A stretch of 64,000 bases of DNA from JAPOXR01 sp964291445 (GCA_964291445.2 OZ219864.1:930001-994000), one strand, 5' to 3'; counted from the stretch's first letter, positions 27,389 through 36,952 are shown. Notes: generated by a model from the letters alone, not told the origin. Numbers and translations: made by a program.

Positions 27389-27422
27389 CGACCGGTCCGC
27401 TGGCGGGCGAAGCCACCGGGCG

Positions 27423-27758
27423 TCAGTTCATGTGGATGCCGAGTTCGTACCTGCCGTTGAGGAGGCGGCCGAACAGCGATTCAACCTCGGGATGATCCAC
27501 CGGCTCGCCGGAATTGTCGATGATGAGGTTCTGTTCGGACACGTAAGCCACGTAATGGGCTTCCTCGTTTTCGGCCAGCAAGTGATAGAATGGCTGGTCC
27601 TTGTGCGGGCGGATTTCCTCCGGAATTGCCAGCCACCACTCCTCGGTGTTCTCGAATTTGGGGTCGATGTCGAAGACCACGCCCCTGAATGGAAAGCTTC
27701 GATGCCTGACAACCTGGCCGATATCGAATTTTGCTGCTGTCTTGACAATCTTGGACAT
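27423..27758 (-). CDS. hspQ: heat shock protein HspQ
   Basis: 111 residues from MSKIVKTAAKFDIGQ; an in-frame start at 27791 is less likely because the added residues are not family-like. Typical parts are VVRHRSFPFRGVVFDIDPKF, WWLAIPEEIRPHKDQPFYHL and HYVAYVSEQNLI. HspQ binds hemimethylated DNA and acts as a specificity factor of the Lon protease; in E. coli it affects DnaA levels. The gene is convergent with the gamma-glutamyltransferase gene, 34 bases away. Confidence 0.92.
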   Translation of the reverse strand: MSKIVKTAAKFDIGQVVRHRSFPFRGVVFDIDPKFENTEEWWLAIPEEIRPHKDQPFYHLLAENEEAHYVAYVSEQNLIIDNSGEPVDHPEVESLFGRLLNGRYELGIHMN

Positions 27759-28038
27759 TCGCACAGTTGCCTGCAATTCCCCGCCCGTCAAATTTATTGG
27801 CTGACCATCCAGGTATCAAGCCTGAAGTGAAATCCCGATGTGGACGCCCGGGTCTGCGGTAGAGAATCGGCATTCGCCGGACGGGCCATGTCGGCCCGGT
27901 TGGCTGCAACAATTCCCGGCACGGGAGGCCCTCCGGCGGCGGCGGAATCAACACACCGTGATTTTGCCGCCTGAGCGCTTGACCTGGCCGGTGCTTCCCT
28001 GATGTCCTGAAGTGTCAGCAAGCGACAGGAGTGGGATC

Positions 28039-28788
28039 ATGAGATGGGACCAGGGCCCGGCAATCTGGAAGCCACAAAAGAACATCCTGGTGGTCGAGGA
28101 TGACAACCTGCAGCGGGAATCAATGGTTGCCAGCGTTTTCGATCCGCCGGAGACCGACAATTTTGCCATCGCCAGGGTCATGGAGGCTGCGAGCGGGGAG
28201 GAGGCGTTGCGGATCGCCGAGAACGAAATCGTCGATCTCATGATCCTGGATGTCTGCCTTGCCCCTGACGGCCTCGATGGCTTCGACGTCTGCAACCGGT
28301 TGCGGGGCCAGGAATTCCCCGGCCGGATCATCATGCTGTCGGGCGAGCGTGCCGACGGCAATGACCGGGCTGACGGGCTGACCACCGGCGCCGATGATTT
28401 CGTGGCCAAGCCGTATTCGCGCCGGGAACTCAGGGCCAGGATCGATGTGCAGCTGAAATCGGCGGAAGAGGCCGGCAATGCCATCCTGCGGTTCGGGCCA
28501 TTCACCTTCTTTCGCGACCGGCAATGTGTCAGTCGGGCCGGAATGGAGCGTCCGCAGAGCCTCACGCAAAAGGAGAGTGCGATCGTCCTGGCCCTCTACC
28601 AGGCAAGGGGTGAAGTCATCACCAAGGAGCGGCTTCTCGACGAGGTCTGGGGATATCATCCGGCCGCAAACACCCATACCCTGGAGACGCATATCTACCG
28701 GGTCCGGGAAAAGCTCGAGCCTAACCCGAGGCAACCGGAATACGTGCTCAATTCCGATGGTGGCTACCGGCTCGCCGGCTACGCATGA
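28039..28788 (+). CDS. OmpR-type response regulator, orphan
   Basis: 249 residues from the ATG at 28039, placed 8 bases after AGGAG. The receiver domain has the acidic pocket VVEDD, phosphorylation site Asp71 in MILDVCLAP, Ser101 in MLSGE and Lys124 in VAKPYS. Its first helix-loop is longer than usual (DPPETDNFAIARV). The C-terminal winged helix (about 150-249) has SLTQKESAIVLAL and TLETHIYRVREKLEP for DNA binding. No histidine kinase is next to it; the following gene is a similar regulator. It should be phosphorylated by a kinase encoded elsewhere. Confidence 0.9.
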   Translation: MRWDQGPAIWKPQKNILVVEDDNLQRESMVASVFDPPETDNFAIARVMEAASGEEALRIAENEIVDLMILDVCLAPDGLDGFDVCNRLRGQEFPGRIIMLSGERADGNDRADGLTTGADDFVAKPYSRRELRARIDVQLKSAEEAGNAILRFGPFTFFRDRQCVSRAGMERPQSLTQKESAIVLALYQARGEVITKERLLDEVWGYHPAANTHTLETHIYRVREKLEPNPRQPEYVLNSDGGYRLAGYA

Positions 28789-28916
28789 CCAACCATTGAT
28801 CGATTGGAGCCTTCCGGCCACAAGCGGGCGGCGCCGAAGCCCGTCTCCGGCGGCCGCCGGAACTGGCAGCCTGCCACGAATTCCCGTATTTGTCCGGGCA
28901 GGAACAGGTGTGCCCG

Positions 28917-29621
28917 ATGTCAAAGAACCGAATTCTGGTCGTGGAGGATGATCATCTGCAGCAGCAGGAACTGGTCAGGCTGCTGACAGAGACTGGCGGC
29001 TACGAGGTCCAGGCCGCCGGCAGCGGTCACGAGGCGCTGGTCTTTACCGACGCCTTTCAACCGGAACTCGTCATTCTCGACGTCGATCTTCCCGGGGATG
29101 TCGACGGGTTTGCCGTGGCACGCGAAATCGTGAGCCGCAGGCAACGCTGTTCGATCGTGATGCTGACCCGGCTACGGGGCGAGGACAGAAGGGTGGAAGG
29201 GCTGGAATCCGGCGCAGTCAGCTATCTGGAAAAACCGATCGTGATGCGGACCCTGCTCAGCCAGATCAAGTCCATCCTGGCATCGCACCGGGTGTTCAGG
29301 GACAACATCATACAGATCGGCAACCTCACCCTCGATCCTCGCGAGAGGATGCTGTCGGGACTGCCGGACGGCGAGTCCGAAATCGCCAGGGTCAAGCTGA
29401 CTGACATGCAGACCCGGCTGTTGCAGTACCTGCATGACCGTCGTGGCAGGTATGCGACGGACGAGGAATTGTTGCGGGAGGTCTGGGGATATGCGCCCAA
29501 TACCATCACCCATACCGTGTCTACGCATGTTCACCGGGTCCGCTCCAAGCTGCGGGAACGGGGATTCAGCCAGGACATCATTGTCAACCGACCCCGCATC
29601 GGGTACCGGCTTGCCGAGTAG
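28917..29621 (+). CDS. OmpR-type response regulator, orphan, second of a tandem pair
   Basis: 234 residues from the ATG at 28917; a TTG at 28890 is also in frame. The receiver has VVEDD, Asp55 in VILDVDLPG, Thr84 in MLTRL and Lys106 in LEKP, while the usual GADDY before this Lys is replaced by GAVSY. The winged helix contains VKLTDMQTRLLQYLHDRRG and TVSTHVHRVRSKLRERG. It lies 128 bases after a related regulator with no kinase in sight. The pair may answer to one or two unlinked kinases. Confidence 0.9.
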   Translation: MSKNRILVVEDDHLQQQELVRLLTETGGYEVQAAGSGHEALVFTDAFQPELVILDVDLPGDVDGFAVAREIVSRRQRCSIVMLTRLRGEDRRVEGLESGAVSYLEKPIVMRTLLSQIKSILASHRVFRDNIIQIGNLTLDPRERMLSGLPDGESEIARVKLTDMQTRLLQYLHDRRGRYATDEELLREVWGYAPNTITHTVSTHVHRVRSKLRERGFSQDIIVNRPRIGYRLAE

Positions 29622-29694
29622 CCATGGCTCCGATGCCGGTTCGGCTGCGAGGCAGGAGCCCTGTCAGTAATGCATCCGGAGGCAGCCGCCTGAC

Positions 29695-30483
29695 ATGCCG
29701 GTGACGATTGGAACCTGGAACATCAACTCGGTGCGCCTTCGAGAAGGCCTGGTCTGCCGGTTGCTCGAGGAGGAGCAGCCGGAGGTGCTGTGTCTCCAGG
29801 AGTTGAAGTCCCCGACCGAACTGGTGGTGACCGAAGGGTTTGCCCGCCTCGGCTACCGGCACTGCGTGTTGCGGGGCCAGAAGGGCTACAACGGCGTCGC
29901 CATCCTGTCGAAATTACCGCTGGAGGATCTCGGCTCCCGGGACTTTCTCGGTCGCGGCGAGGCGCGCCACGTGGCAGCACGGCTACCGGACGGCATTGTC
30001 ATCGAGAACTTCTACGTGCCGGCGGGGGACGATGAGCCCGACCGCGACGCCAACCCGAAATTTGCCGACAAGCTGGATTTCGTCGCCGGCATGCGCGAGT
30101 GGTCGCAAGAGGAGAAGCCCCGCCGGACAATCCTGGTCGGCGACCTCAATATTGCACCCCTGGAGGATGATGTCTGGTCTCACCGCCAGTTGCTCGGTGT
30201 GGTCAGCCATACCCCGATAGAGGTCAATCTCCTGAATTCGGCGATGACGGCTGGTGACTGGACCGACGTGGTTCGCCGGGACATCCCCGAAGGCAAGCTC
30301 TATTCCTGGTGGTCATACCGCGCCCGCGACTGGGCAGCCTCGGACCGCGGTCGCCGGCTTGATCACATCTGGGCAAGCCCCGACATGGTCGGCCACTCCC
30401 ACGCATCAAGGATCAGGCGCGATGTCAGGGGTTGGCCGCGCCCATCCGATCACGTTCCGGTCTTCTCCACCTTCCGGGGATAA
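29695..30483 (+). CDS. xth: exodeoxyribonuclease III
   Basis: 262 residues, typical length. Catalytic motifs: GTWNINSVR, LQELK with Glu36, VENFYVPAG-like segment, VGDLNIAP and the final SDHVPV. It trims 3' ends and cuts abasic sites in base-excision repair. A GGAGG run stands 12 bases upstream of the ATG. It follows the two response regulators on the same strand. Confidence 0.94.
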   Translation: MPVTIGTWNINSVRLREGLVCRLLEEEQPEVLCLQELKSPTELVVTEGFARLGYRHCVLRGQKGYNGVAILSKLPLEDLGSRDFLGRGEARHVAARLPDGIVIENFYVPAGDDEPDRDANPKFADKLDFVAGMREWSQEEKPRRTILVGDLNIAPLEDDVWSHRQLLGVVSHTPIEVNLLNSAMTAGDWTDVVRRDIPEGKLYSWWSYRARDWAASDRGRRLDHIWASPDMVGHSHASRIRRDVRGWPRPSDHVPVFSTFRG

Positions 30484-30716
30484 CGACAGGCAAGCTGGCG
30501 ATGGTGTTCCCGAGTCAAGAATAGAGAATCCGCTCGGCAACAACGAAGGTTCCCCCAGAAACACCGCGCGTACAATGTACATCTTCTTGAACCCCTCTAT
30601 TCTTTGATTCTAAGACCTGTTGGTGAGTCCGGCCCACCATCCCTGGGAAGGGGCTACAGCAGGAATCAACTCCCGGCTGTGATAGCTTCTGACAAGGTCT
30701 TGTCCAGCAATACTAG

Positions 30717-30745
30717 GCTAATTCAAAATCACATTTTGAATTAGC
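30717..30745. repeat. perfect 13-bp palindrome before the DUF4143 ATPase
   Basis: The arms GCTAATTCAAAAT and ATTTTGAATTAGC are exact reverse complements around CAC. The end lies 13 bases before the ATG at 30759, so it overlaps the promoter or leader of the ATPase gene. It is AT-rich in a GC-rich genome and has no T-run typical of terminators. A binding site for an autoregulator, perhaps the ATPase itself, is the simplest idea. The 230 bases before it show no gene. Confidence 0.8.
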
Positions 30746-30758
30746 ATAAATATCGGCT

Positions 30759-31952
30759 ATGTTGTGCGCCATGATCACACGTGACCTTGCCGAAAAATTG
30801 ACCTTGGCCGCACAGACCTGGCCTGCCATCACCCTCACCGGACCCCGTCAGAGCGGCAAGACGACGCTGTGCCGTACCCTGTTTCCGCACCATCAGTACG
30901 AGTCGCTGGAAGCCCTCGACATCCGGGCCTTCGCCGCTGAAGATCCCCGCGGATTCCTGGCTCGATATCCGGAAGGCGCAATTCTCGACGAGGTCCAGAG
31001 GGTCCCGGACCTTCTCTCCTACCTGCAGGGCATCATCGACACCGTCCCGGGACCAGGCCGCTGGATTCTCACCGGCTCACAAAACTTCTTACTGCTCGAG
31101 TCGATCAGCCAGTCACTGGCGGGACGAACGGCAGTCCACAACCTCCTGCCGCTGACGAGAGGCGAAACGACACGTTTCACACCGCATCCGGCGACTCTCG
31201 ACGAGAGCCTCTTCACCGGTTCCTACCCACGCATATTTGATGAGAGACACGATCCTTCGGACTGGTTTGGCAACTACATTGCTACCTATATCGAGCGCGA
31301 TGTACGATCGATCAGCAATGTCGGCGACCTTGTGGCTTTTCAACGTTTCCTGACAATGTGTGCGGGCCGAACCGCGCAACTTCTCAACTTCTCGTCGCTC
31401 GCAGGTGATTGCGGCATCACGCAACCGACGGCAAAGGCCTGGCTGAGCATCCTTGAAACCAGTTTTGTCGTTTTCCGCCTTCCAGTCTTCCATGAGAATT
31501 TAGGTAAGCGCATGGTGAAAATGCCGAAGCTGCATTTTTACGACACCGGCCTCGTCTGCTGGCTACTGGGAATCCGAACCCCCGAACAACTCAACACACA
31601 CCCACTCCGCGGTGCCATCTTCGAAACCTGGACAGTATCGGAGATTGCCAAGCATCGGGCCAACCAGGGCGAAGTCGGCAGACTTTCGCACTACCGCGAC
31701 AGTAACGGCGCGAAGGTCGATCTGGTTGTCGAAGGCCCGGCTGCCGTCACGATCGTCGAAGCAAAATCCTCGGCGACTGCATCGGCCGGCCTATTCGACG
31801 GCGCCAGACGGGTCCGAGGACATTTTTCTCAATCTACTCGCCGATGCTCCGTCGTCGTCGTTTATGGCGGAGATCAGGCCCATCGCCGTGGTGATGGCAG
31901 CCTGGTGCCCTGGAGGGAATTGCACCAGTTCGACCTGGATGCGTCGGACTGA
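30759..31952 (+). CDS. AAA family ATPase with DUF4143 domain
   Basis: 397 residues. The N-terminal ATPase has Walker A LTGPRQSGKTT (Lys34) and Walker B EGAILDEVQRVPDLL (Asp77). A sensor-like Asn follows in LTGSQNFLLLESIS, then AGRTAVHNLLPLT. The C-terminal DUF4143 part has KLHFYDTGLVCWLLGIRTPE and a nuclease-like end with VDLVVEGP and TIVEAKSS. Proteins of this type are common in bacteria as solitary accessory genes with no established role; links to defence or DNA metabolism have been proposed. Codon use is less GC-rich than in the flanking genes, which suggests acquisition. Confidence 0.88.
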   Translation: MLCAMITRDLAEKLTLAAQTWPAITLTGPRQSGKTTLCRTLFPHHQYESLEALDIRAFAAEDPRGFLARYPEGAILDEVQRVPDLLSYLQGIIDTVPGPGRWILTGSQNFLLLESISQSLAGRTAVHNLLPLTRGETTRFTPHPATLDESLFTGSYPRIFDERHDPSDWFGNYIATYIERDVRSISNVGDLVAFQRFLTMCAGRTAQLLNFSSLAGDCGITQPTAKAWLSILETSFVVFRLPVFHENLGKRMVKMPKLHFYDTGLVCWLLGIRTPEQLNTHPLRGAIFETWTVSEIAKHRANQGEVGRLSHYRDSNGAKVDLVVEGPAAVTIVEAKSSATASAGLFDGARRVRGHFSQSTRRCSVVVVYGGDQAHRRGDGSLVPWRELHQFDLDASD

Positions 31953-32146
31953 AGCGCCGCCGACCGAGTGGCCGGTCCCCGCAACCATGATGTGAGCACC
32001 GGCAGCGAGTGTCGACGACACCGGCCGCCTGCCAGATGTCGGTCTTGTCAGGCTCTTGTTGGGGTTTTGCACGTCGGGCTGACGCGGTGGGTTGGATTCC
32101 GGTGGCGAAATACCATATCTGAATGCAGGAAGAATGGTGAGCAGGC

Positions 32147-33043
32147 ATGCTGGATATTGGCAGGAAGAACACTGACGGTCTGATCAGGGACGGCTCGGAG
32201 GCGACATTTGTCGAGGATGTTCTCGAGGCCAGCCGCGAGCAGCCGGTCATTGTCTATTTCAGTGCCGCCTGGTGTGGGCCATGCAAGACCTTTGGGCCGG
32301 AGCTGGAGCGTGCCGTGCAATCGGCTGGCGGCAAGGTCAGGATGGTCAAGATCGACACCGAGGCCAATCGCCAACTGGCGGCACAGATGCGGATCCAGTC
32401 GATACCGGCAGTGTTTGCCTTTCTTGACGGCCGGCCGGTTGACGGCTTCGTCGGGGCAAAGACCGGCTCCGAACTGACGGCCTTCATCCGGAAACTGGCC
32501 GCCGATGGCGATGGCGGCGAACGGGATGAATATATCAGGCAGGCGGAAGAGTTGCTGGCGCGCGGCGCCGCGGTCGAGGCGGCCCAGCTGTATTCGGCCA
32601 TCCTGGCCGAAGATCCCGAGGACGCCGCCTGCTATGCCGGCATGATCCGGGCCTACCTGGCGCTTGGTGACACCGCGAAGGCGGGAGGCATGCTCAATTC
32701 CGCCCCCGCGAGCATTGCCGATGCCAAGGAAATCACCGCGGTGGCGGCGGCGATCGAACTGGCGGCACGGGCGGCCAGCGCCGGTCCGGCCAACGACCTC
32801 AGGCAGCGGCTGCAGGCCAATGGCGATGATCACCAGGCAAGGCTTGACCTGGCATTGGCGTTGTTTGCCGACGACGACATCGAGGGTGCGATCGACGAGT
32901 TGCTGGAGCTGTTTCGCCGGGATCGCGAGTGGAATGACGGTGCGGCACGGGAGCAACTGTTCAAGATATTCGATTCCCAGAAACCAAATCACCCGGCCGT
33001 GTTGAGCGGCCGCCGAAGACTGTCTTCAATGATTTTTTCCTGA
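32147..33043 (+). CDS. ybbN: thioredoxin-TPR co-chaperone (YbbN/CnoX type)
   Basis: 298 residues. A thioredoxin domain (about 15-120) carries AAWCGPCKTFGPEL with Cys43 and Cys46, followed by a helical TPR-like part up to the end (EELLARGAAVEAAQLYSAIL, LALALFADDDIEGAIDELL). YbbN/CnoX proteins protect chaperone clients and assist DnaK and GroEL under oxidative stress. The next genes, a LON-substrate-binding protein and Trm112, often follow it in alphaproteobacteria. A GCAGG site precedes the ATG. Confidence 0.92.
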   Translation: MLDIGRKNTDGLIRDGSEATFVEDVLEASREQPVIVYFSAAWCGPCKTFGPELERAVQSAGGKVRMVKIDTEANRQLAAQMRIQSIPAVFAFLDGRPVDGFVGAKTGSELTAFIRKLAADGDGGERDEYIRQAEELLARGAAVEAAQLYSAILAEDPEDAACYAGMIRAYLALGDTAKAGGMLNSAPASIADAKEITAVAAAIELAARAASAGPANDLRQRLQANGDDHQARLDLALALFADDDIEGAIDELLELFRRDREWNDGAAREQLFKIFDSQKPNHPAVLSGRRRLSSMIFS

Positions 33044-33074
33044 TGATGGGTACGCATGGCAGGAGTTCCTGCGG

Positions 33075-33740
33075 ATGTTCTCACAATTCTCACTGTCCAA
33101 CCTGCCGGAGACAATCCCGCTATTTCCACATGCCGGTCTGATCCTGTTCCCGCGCTGCCAGTTGCCGCTGCACATCTTCGAACCCCGATACATCTCCATG
33201 GTCGACGATCTGCTGCTCTCGGATCATCGGATGCTCGGCCTGATCCAGCCTGTCAGCGAGGCGGGCGGCGAGTTGCCCAGCCAGCGGGCGCCGCAACTCT
33301 ACGAGGTTGGCAGCGCCGGCCAGGTCACCGAGGTGCAGAAGGTCCCCGGCGGCCGCTACAACATTACTGTGACCGGGGTATCGAGGTTCCGGGTCGGCAC
33401 ATTGATCGAGGGGTTTTCCCCCTATCTGAAGGTGTCGCCGAAATGGAGCGAGTTCGAAACCGACCTCGACGACATTGCCGGTGACCCGGGATTTTCCGAG
33501 GTCAGGTTCATCAGGCTGGTCGAAAGCTATTCCCGCGCCAGGGGTCTGAAGTTCGGCCCGGTGGAGACGATCGGCCGGGACGCGGATGTGATCATCGGAA
33601 CCGTTTCCATGCTTGCGCCGCTGCCATCCGCGGACAAACAGGCATTGCTCGAACTGCCGACCCTGGCCGAACGGCGGAAGGCGCTGGAACTGGTGCTCAG
33701 CATGGAGGTGTCAGCCGGCAAGGGGATGACCCGGCAATGA
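33075..33740 (+). CDS. LON peptidase substrate-binding domain protein
   Basis: 221 residues with the start IPLFPHAGLILFPRCQLPLHIFEPRY, cut here to its known outline: a beta-rich LON N-terminal domain over about 10-200. The segment ALGCAG is replaced by YEVGSAGQVTEV, and GRYNITVTGVSRFRV follows. No ATPase or protease domain is attached, so this is the stand-alone form whose function is unclear. Its stop overlaps the Trm112 start. Confidence 0.92.
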   Translation: MFSQFSLSNLPETIPLFPHAGLILFPRCQLPLHIFEPRYISMVDDLLLSDHRMLGLIQPVSEAGGELPSQRAPQLYEVGSAGQVTEVQKVPGGRYNITVTGVSRFRVGTLIEGFSPYLKVSPKWSEFETDLDDIAGDPGFSEVRFIRLVESYSRARGLKFGPVETIGRDADVIIGTVSMLAPLPSADKQALLELPTLAERRKALELVLSMEVSAGKGMTRQ

Positions 33741-33919
33741 CGGACCGGCAGGACATCGACCGCAAGATGCTCGAGGCGCTGATTTGCCCGGTCACGCATG
33801 CGCCGCTTTCCTACGACCGTGAGAAGAACGAGCTGGTCTCGAATGCCGCCCGCCTGGCATTTCCGATCCGGGATGGAATCCCGATCATGCTCGCCGACCA
33901 GGCCAGGCAACTCGATTGA
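33737..33919 (+). CDS. Trm112 family protein
   Basis: 60 residues, overlapping the previous gene by ATGA. The segment LEALICPVTHAPLSYDREKN and the end IRDGIPIMLADQARQLD match bacterial Trm112-like (YcaR) proteins. Only one Cys is present, so the zinc site of the eukaryotic relatives is not kept. In eukaryotes Trm112 activates methyltransferases; the bacterial role is little known. Confidence 0.9.
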   Translation: MTDRQDIDRKMLEALICPVTHAPLSYDREKNELVSNAARLAFPIRDGIPIMLADQARQLD

Positions 33920-34048
33920 ATTGTCCGCCGCCGGCGATGCCGTTCCGGAACCGGCAAGCGGGTTGCGAATTCCATGGCCTGGCAGTGGCCGCCGTGACAG
34001 GTCGGCCTGCCGCCGGCAGCGCTGGTCCCGGCCCGGGCGGCCTTCCGG

Positions 34049-35275
34049 TCAGATGGGCATGCCCGCTGCCAGCCTCGGTAGGTCGCCGGCAATGCCGGCC
34101 GCATTTCGGGCGAGAATTCGGCGCAGCATCGGGATGTTGCCTACGAATTGCATGCCGGTACGGCGCAGCTGCCTGCGCGCCTCGCTGTCACTGGAGTAGA
34201 TCCAGTTCAGGAAATCGGTTGCGAAGGCAAAGGAGCTGAGGTCAAGCTGGCGCCAGTCCTGGTAACGGCGCAACACGCCGATCGCCCCGATATCCTCACC
34301 CCGGCGTTGGGCATCGATCAGGGTCTCGGCAAGCGACGCCACATCGCGAAGGCCAAGATTGAGTCCCTGGCCGGCGAGCGGATGCAGGCCGAGAGCGGCA
34401 TCGCCAACCAGCACCGAACGCGCTGCCGCCGTCGCCTCGGCCAGTGACAGCGACAAGGGCCAGCAATAGCGTTTTGAGGCCAGTCGCAACCGGCCGAGAA
34501 AGTCGCCGAAACGCAATCGCAATTCCGCCATGAAATCCGCATCGGAGAGGGCCATCATCCGGTCGGCATTTTCGGTGGTGTCGGTCCAGACGATCGACGA
34601 CCGGTTCTGCGGCAATGGCAGGATAGCCAGCGGGCCGGTCGGCATGAAGAACTGCCAGGCACCGCCTTCATGCGGCAATTCGTGCTCCACCGCACAGACC
34701 ATCGCCGATTGCCGGTAATCCCTGGCCACCCGGCTGGTCGGAAACTCCCTGGCCACCGGGCCGTACCTGCCATCGCATCCGGCAATGATGCGGGCGGTGA
34801 AACTCTTGCCGGCCTCCAGCCTCAGCTGCACGCTGGATGGTCCGGCCTGGTAGCTCGACAGGGCGGCAGGCGATTCGTGGCGGATCGATGGCGTGGCGGC
34901 AACATGGTCGAGCAGCGCCCGACGCAGGAAGCGGTCCTCGAGCATGGTTGCCATGGGGCCCTCCTGCAGATCATCGGCATCAAATCGCAACACCGATGGG
35001 CTGGCGCCCCCACCGACCCGCCCGTCGGTAACGCAGACGAATCGGAATTCCTGGCCGTGATCCTTCAGCGGGGCCGACAATCCGAGGCTGCCGAGGATGC
35101 GGCAGGATGACAGCGACAGCGCGTAGGCCCGCCCGTCGAATTCATCCGAACGGCGATCCCGAACCGTCGATCTGTCAATGAGAAGAACCGACATCCCGCC
35201 CCCGGCCAGCGCCAGCGCCAGGGTGGTGCCAATGATCCCGCCGCCGGATATTGCCACATCGGCATCAATGGTCAT
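34049..35275 (-). CDS. FAD-dependent ubiquinone hydroxylase (UbiH/UbiF family)
   Basis: 408 residues. The dinucleotide motif is ISGGGIIGTTLALALAGGG (about 9-27), and the second FAD motif GDAALGLHPLAGQGLNLG lies near residue 300. The DG segment IIAGCDGRYG is also present. These enzymes hydroxylate the ring of ubiquinone precursors at the membrane; which position (C5, C6 or C1) is not decided here. A GGGAG site lies upstream of the ATG. It follows the TPR gene by 12 bases on the same strand. Confidence 0.9.
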   Translation of the reverse strand: MTIDADVAISGGGIIGTTLALALAGGGMSVLLIDRSTVRDRRSDEFDGRAYALSLSSCRILGSLGLSAPLKDHGQEFRFVCVTDGRVGGGASPSVLRFDADDLQEGPMATMLEDRFLRRALLDHVAATPSIRHESPAALSSYQAGPSSVQLRLEAGKSFTARIIAGCDGRYGPVAREFPTSRVARDYRQSAMVCAVEHELPHEGGAWQFFMPTGPLAILPLPQNRSSIVWTDTTENADRMMALSDADFMAELRLRFGDFLGRLRLASKRYCWPLSLSLAEATAAARSVLVGDAALGLHPLAGQGLNLGLRDVASLAETLIDAQRRGEDIGAIGVLRRYQDWRQLDLSSFAFATDFLNWIYSSDSEARRQLRRTGMQFVGNIPMLRRILARNAAGIAGDLPRLAAGMPI

Positions 35276-35287
35276 CGTCGCTCCCGA

Positions 35288-36952
35288 TCAGGGATGTCCG
35301 GCAGACAGCTTGCAGAAACACGAGGCGGTGACCGGAATGTCGGTCCGGGCCTGTGCAATGGTCAGCCGCTGCCTGGCCGCCCGGGCCTGGCCGTTCAATC
35401 CGAGGCGTTCAAGACATTCGCAGTATCCGCTCAAGCTCCAGATATTGTCAGGATGCTGGCAGGGACGGCTGAGCGTGTCGTCCAGGCCAAGATCGGCCTC
35501 GTAGACCGCCCGGGCCTCCTCCAGGCGTCCCTGCTCCAGGAGAAGGGCGCCGAGCGCATGCCTGACCGGCTGCATCCAGCCCCAGGGCTCGTCATAGGGA
35601 AGGTTGTCATCCAGTTCGACGGCCGTTCGCAGCTTTTCGAATGCCGCGTCGAATTCTCCTTCCCGGTAAAGAATTTCACCCATCATCATTTCGCGGCCGA
35701 CTGACAGGATGTCATGGCAGGAGTTGTTGAACAGCGACCTGCCTTCGGGAATTCGCTCGAAGGCGCTCTCGAAGGCATCGGCTTCGTCGCGGGCGGCACG
35801 CGGGTTGCGGGAGGAGGCATGGGCCACGGCCCGGGCGTAATGCATGGTCGTGGTGGTTACCGAGTAGAGGTCCCGGTTTGCCGGCAACTCTTGGTCAAGA
35901 ATGTCCTGCCACCGACCGAACCGCACCAGCACATGCTGCCTGACCGGCACGAAAGCCTCCAGCCAATCGGCCATTGGCGGCGATTCCACGACCAGCAGTT
36001 CTTCCGGAATGGCCGACTCCAGTTTCTCGCAGGCCTGGATCGCGGTTCGCCACTGGCCAAGGAACATGGCCCCGTAGATCTTGAAGTGAAGATTGTGTGC
36101 CCGGTAGAGCGTGTAGAAATTCAGCGCCCCTTCCTTCTCCAGGTAGCGTCGGTCGGCGATGACGGCATCGTGGTTGGACCGGACCACGTTCACATAGTCA
36201 CCGCAAATGGTGTCGATATGTGTCGCCATGTGCTGCAGATGTCCGGAATCCGGCACCAGCCCACGCAGCATGTCGGCGGCCGGCAACGCCTTCTCGGGGG
36301 TCGGTGACAGTTCCATCAGGTGGATGTACATGTGCAGCATGCCGGCATGCGGCTTGCTGCCGGTTGCCGACAGCCGGCGGATCGCCGTCTCAAGTACCGC
36401 CTGTGCTTCGGCGGTGTCGGCGCCCGGGGCAATTTCACCGGTCTTGATGTCCCAGAGCTGCCACGGGGTGCGGTTCATCAGGGCTTCGGCAAACAGCGCC
36501 TCGATATCTGCATCATTCCTGTTTTCCTGCCACACCCCGCGCATGGCGGCTGCATAGTCGTCATTCCATGGAAGCATGTCGGCGGCCGGAACCCGTTGCG
36601 GGTACCTCGTCAGCAATGCACCGATGAGGTCCCGCTCCGGCTTGTTGCACCTTGCCGAAAGCCGGCTTGCCGCCCCGGCAGCATCGAAGGCTGCCGCCAG
36701 CGACCTGGCGGCGTCCTCCTCGTCGAACGCGTCCCACTGCTTGTTGTAGTTGGGCCCGATTGCGTAGGCGATGCCCCATTGCGCCATGGCGCAATCCGGG
36801 TCGGCCTCTGCCGAACGCCTGAAACAGCTGACCGCCTCCTCGTGATTGAAGCCGTAGGTCCATGCCAGGCCACGATCAAACCATCGCTGTGCTGCCGGCG
36901 AATTCGTGGTTATCGGTCGATGGACGGAGCCGAGGTCAAATTCGTAGTCCAT
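35288..36952 (-). CDS. tetratricopeptide repeat protein, function unknown
   Basis: 554 residues from MDYEFDLGSVHRPIT; the open frame continues upstream to 37279 but without family-like residues. The start SPAAQRWFDRGLAWTYGFNH and AVSCFRRSAEADPDCAMAQW shows a TPR pair, and further helical repeats run to EEARAVYEADLGLDD. A central part with HMYIHLMELSPTPEKAL and HMATHIDTICGDY is rich in His and might bind metal. No signal peptide is visible. I know similar proteins only as uncharacterised TPR proteins. It is divergent from the TPP enzyme gene. Confidence 0.8.
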   Translation of the reverse strand: MDYEFDLGSVHRPITTNSPAAQRWFDRGLAWTYGFNHEEAVSCFRRSAEADPDCAMAQWGIAYAIGPNYNKQWDAFDEEDAARSLAAAFDAAGAASRLSARCNKPERDLIGALLTRYPQRVPAADMLPWNDDYAAAMRGVWQENRNDADIEALFAEALMNRTPWQLWDIKTGEIAPGADTAEAQAVLETAIRRLSATGSKPHAGMLHMYIHLMELSPTPEKALPAADMLRGLVPDSGHLQHMATHIDTICGDYVNVVRSNHDAVIADRRYLEKEGALNFYTLYRAHNLHFKIYGAMFLGQWRTAIQACEKLESAIPEELLVVESPPMADWLEAFVPVRQHVLVRFGRWQDILDQELPANRDLYSVTTTTMHYARAVAHASSRNPRAARDEADAFESAFERIPEGRSLFNNSCHDILSVGREMMMGEILYREGEFDAAFEKLRTAVELDDNLPYDEPWGWMQPVRHALGALLLEQGRLEEARAVYEADLGLDDTLSRPCQHPDNIWSLSGYCECLERLGLNGQARAARQRLTIAQARTDIPVTASCFCKLSAGHP

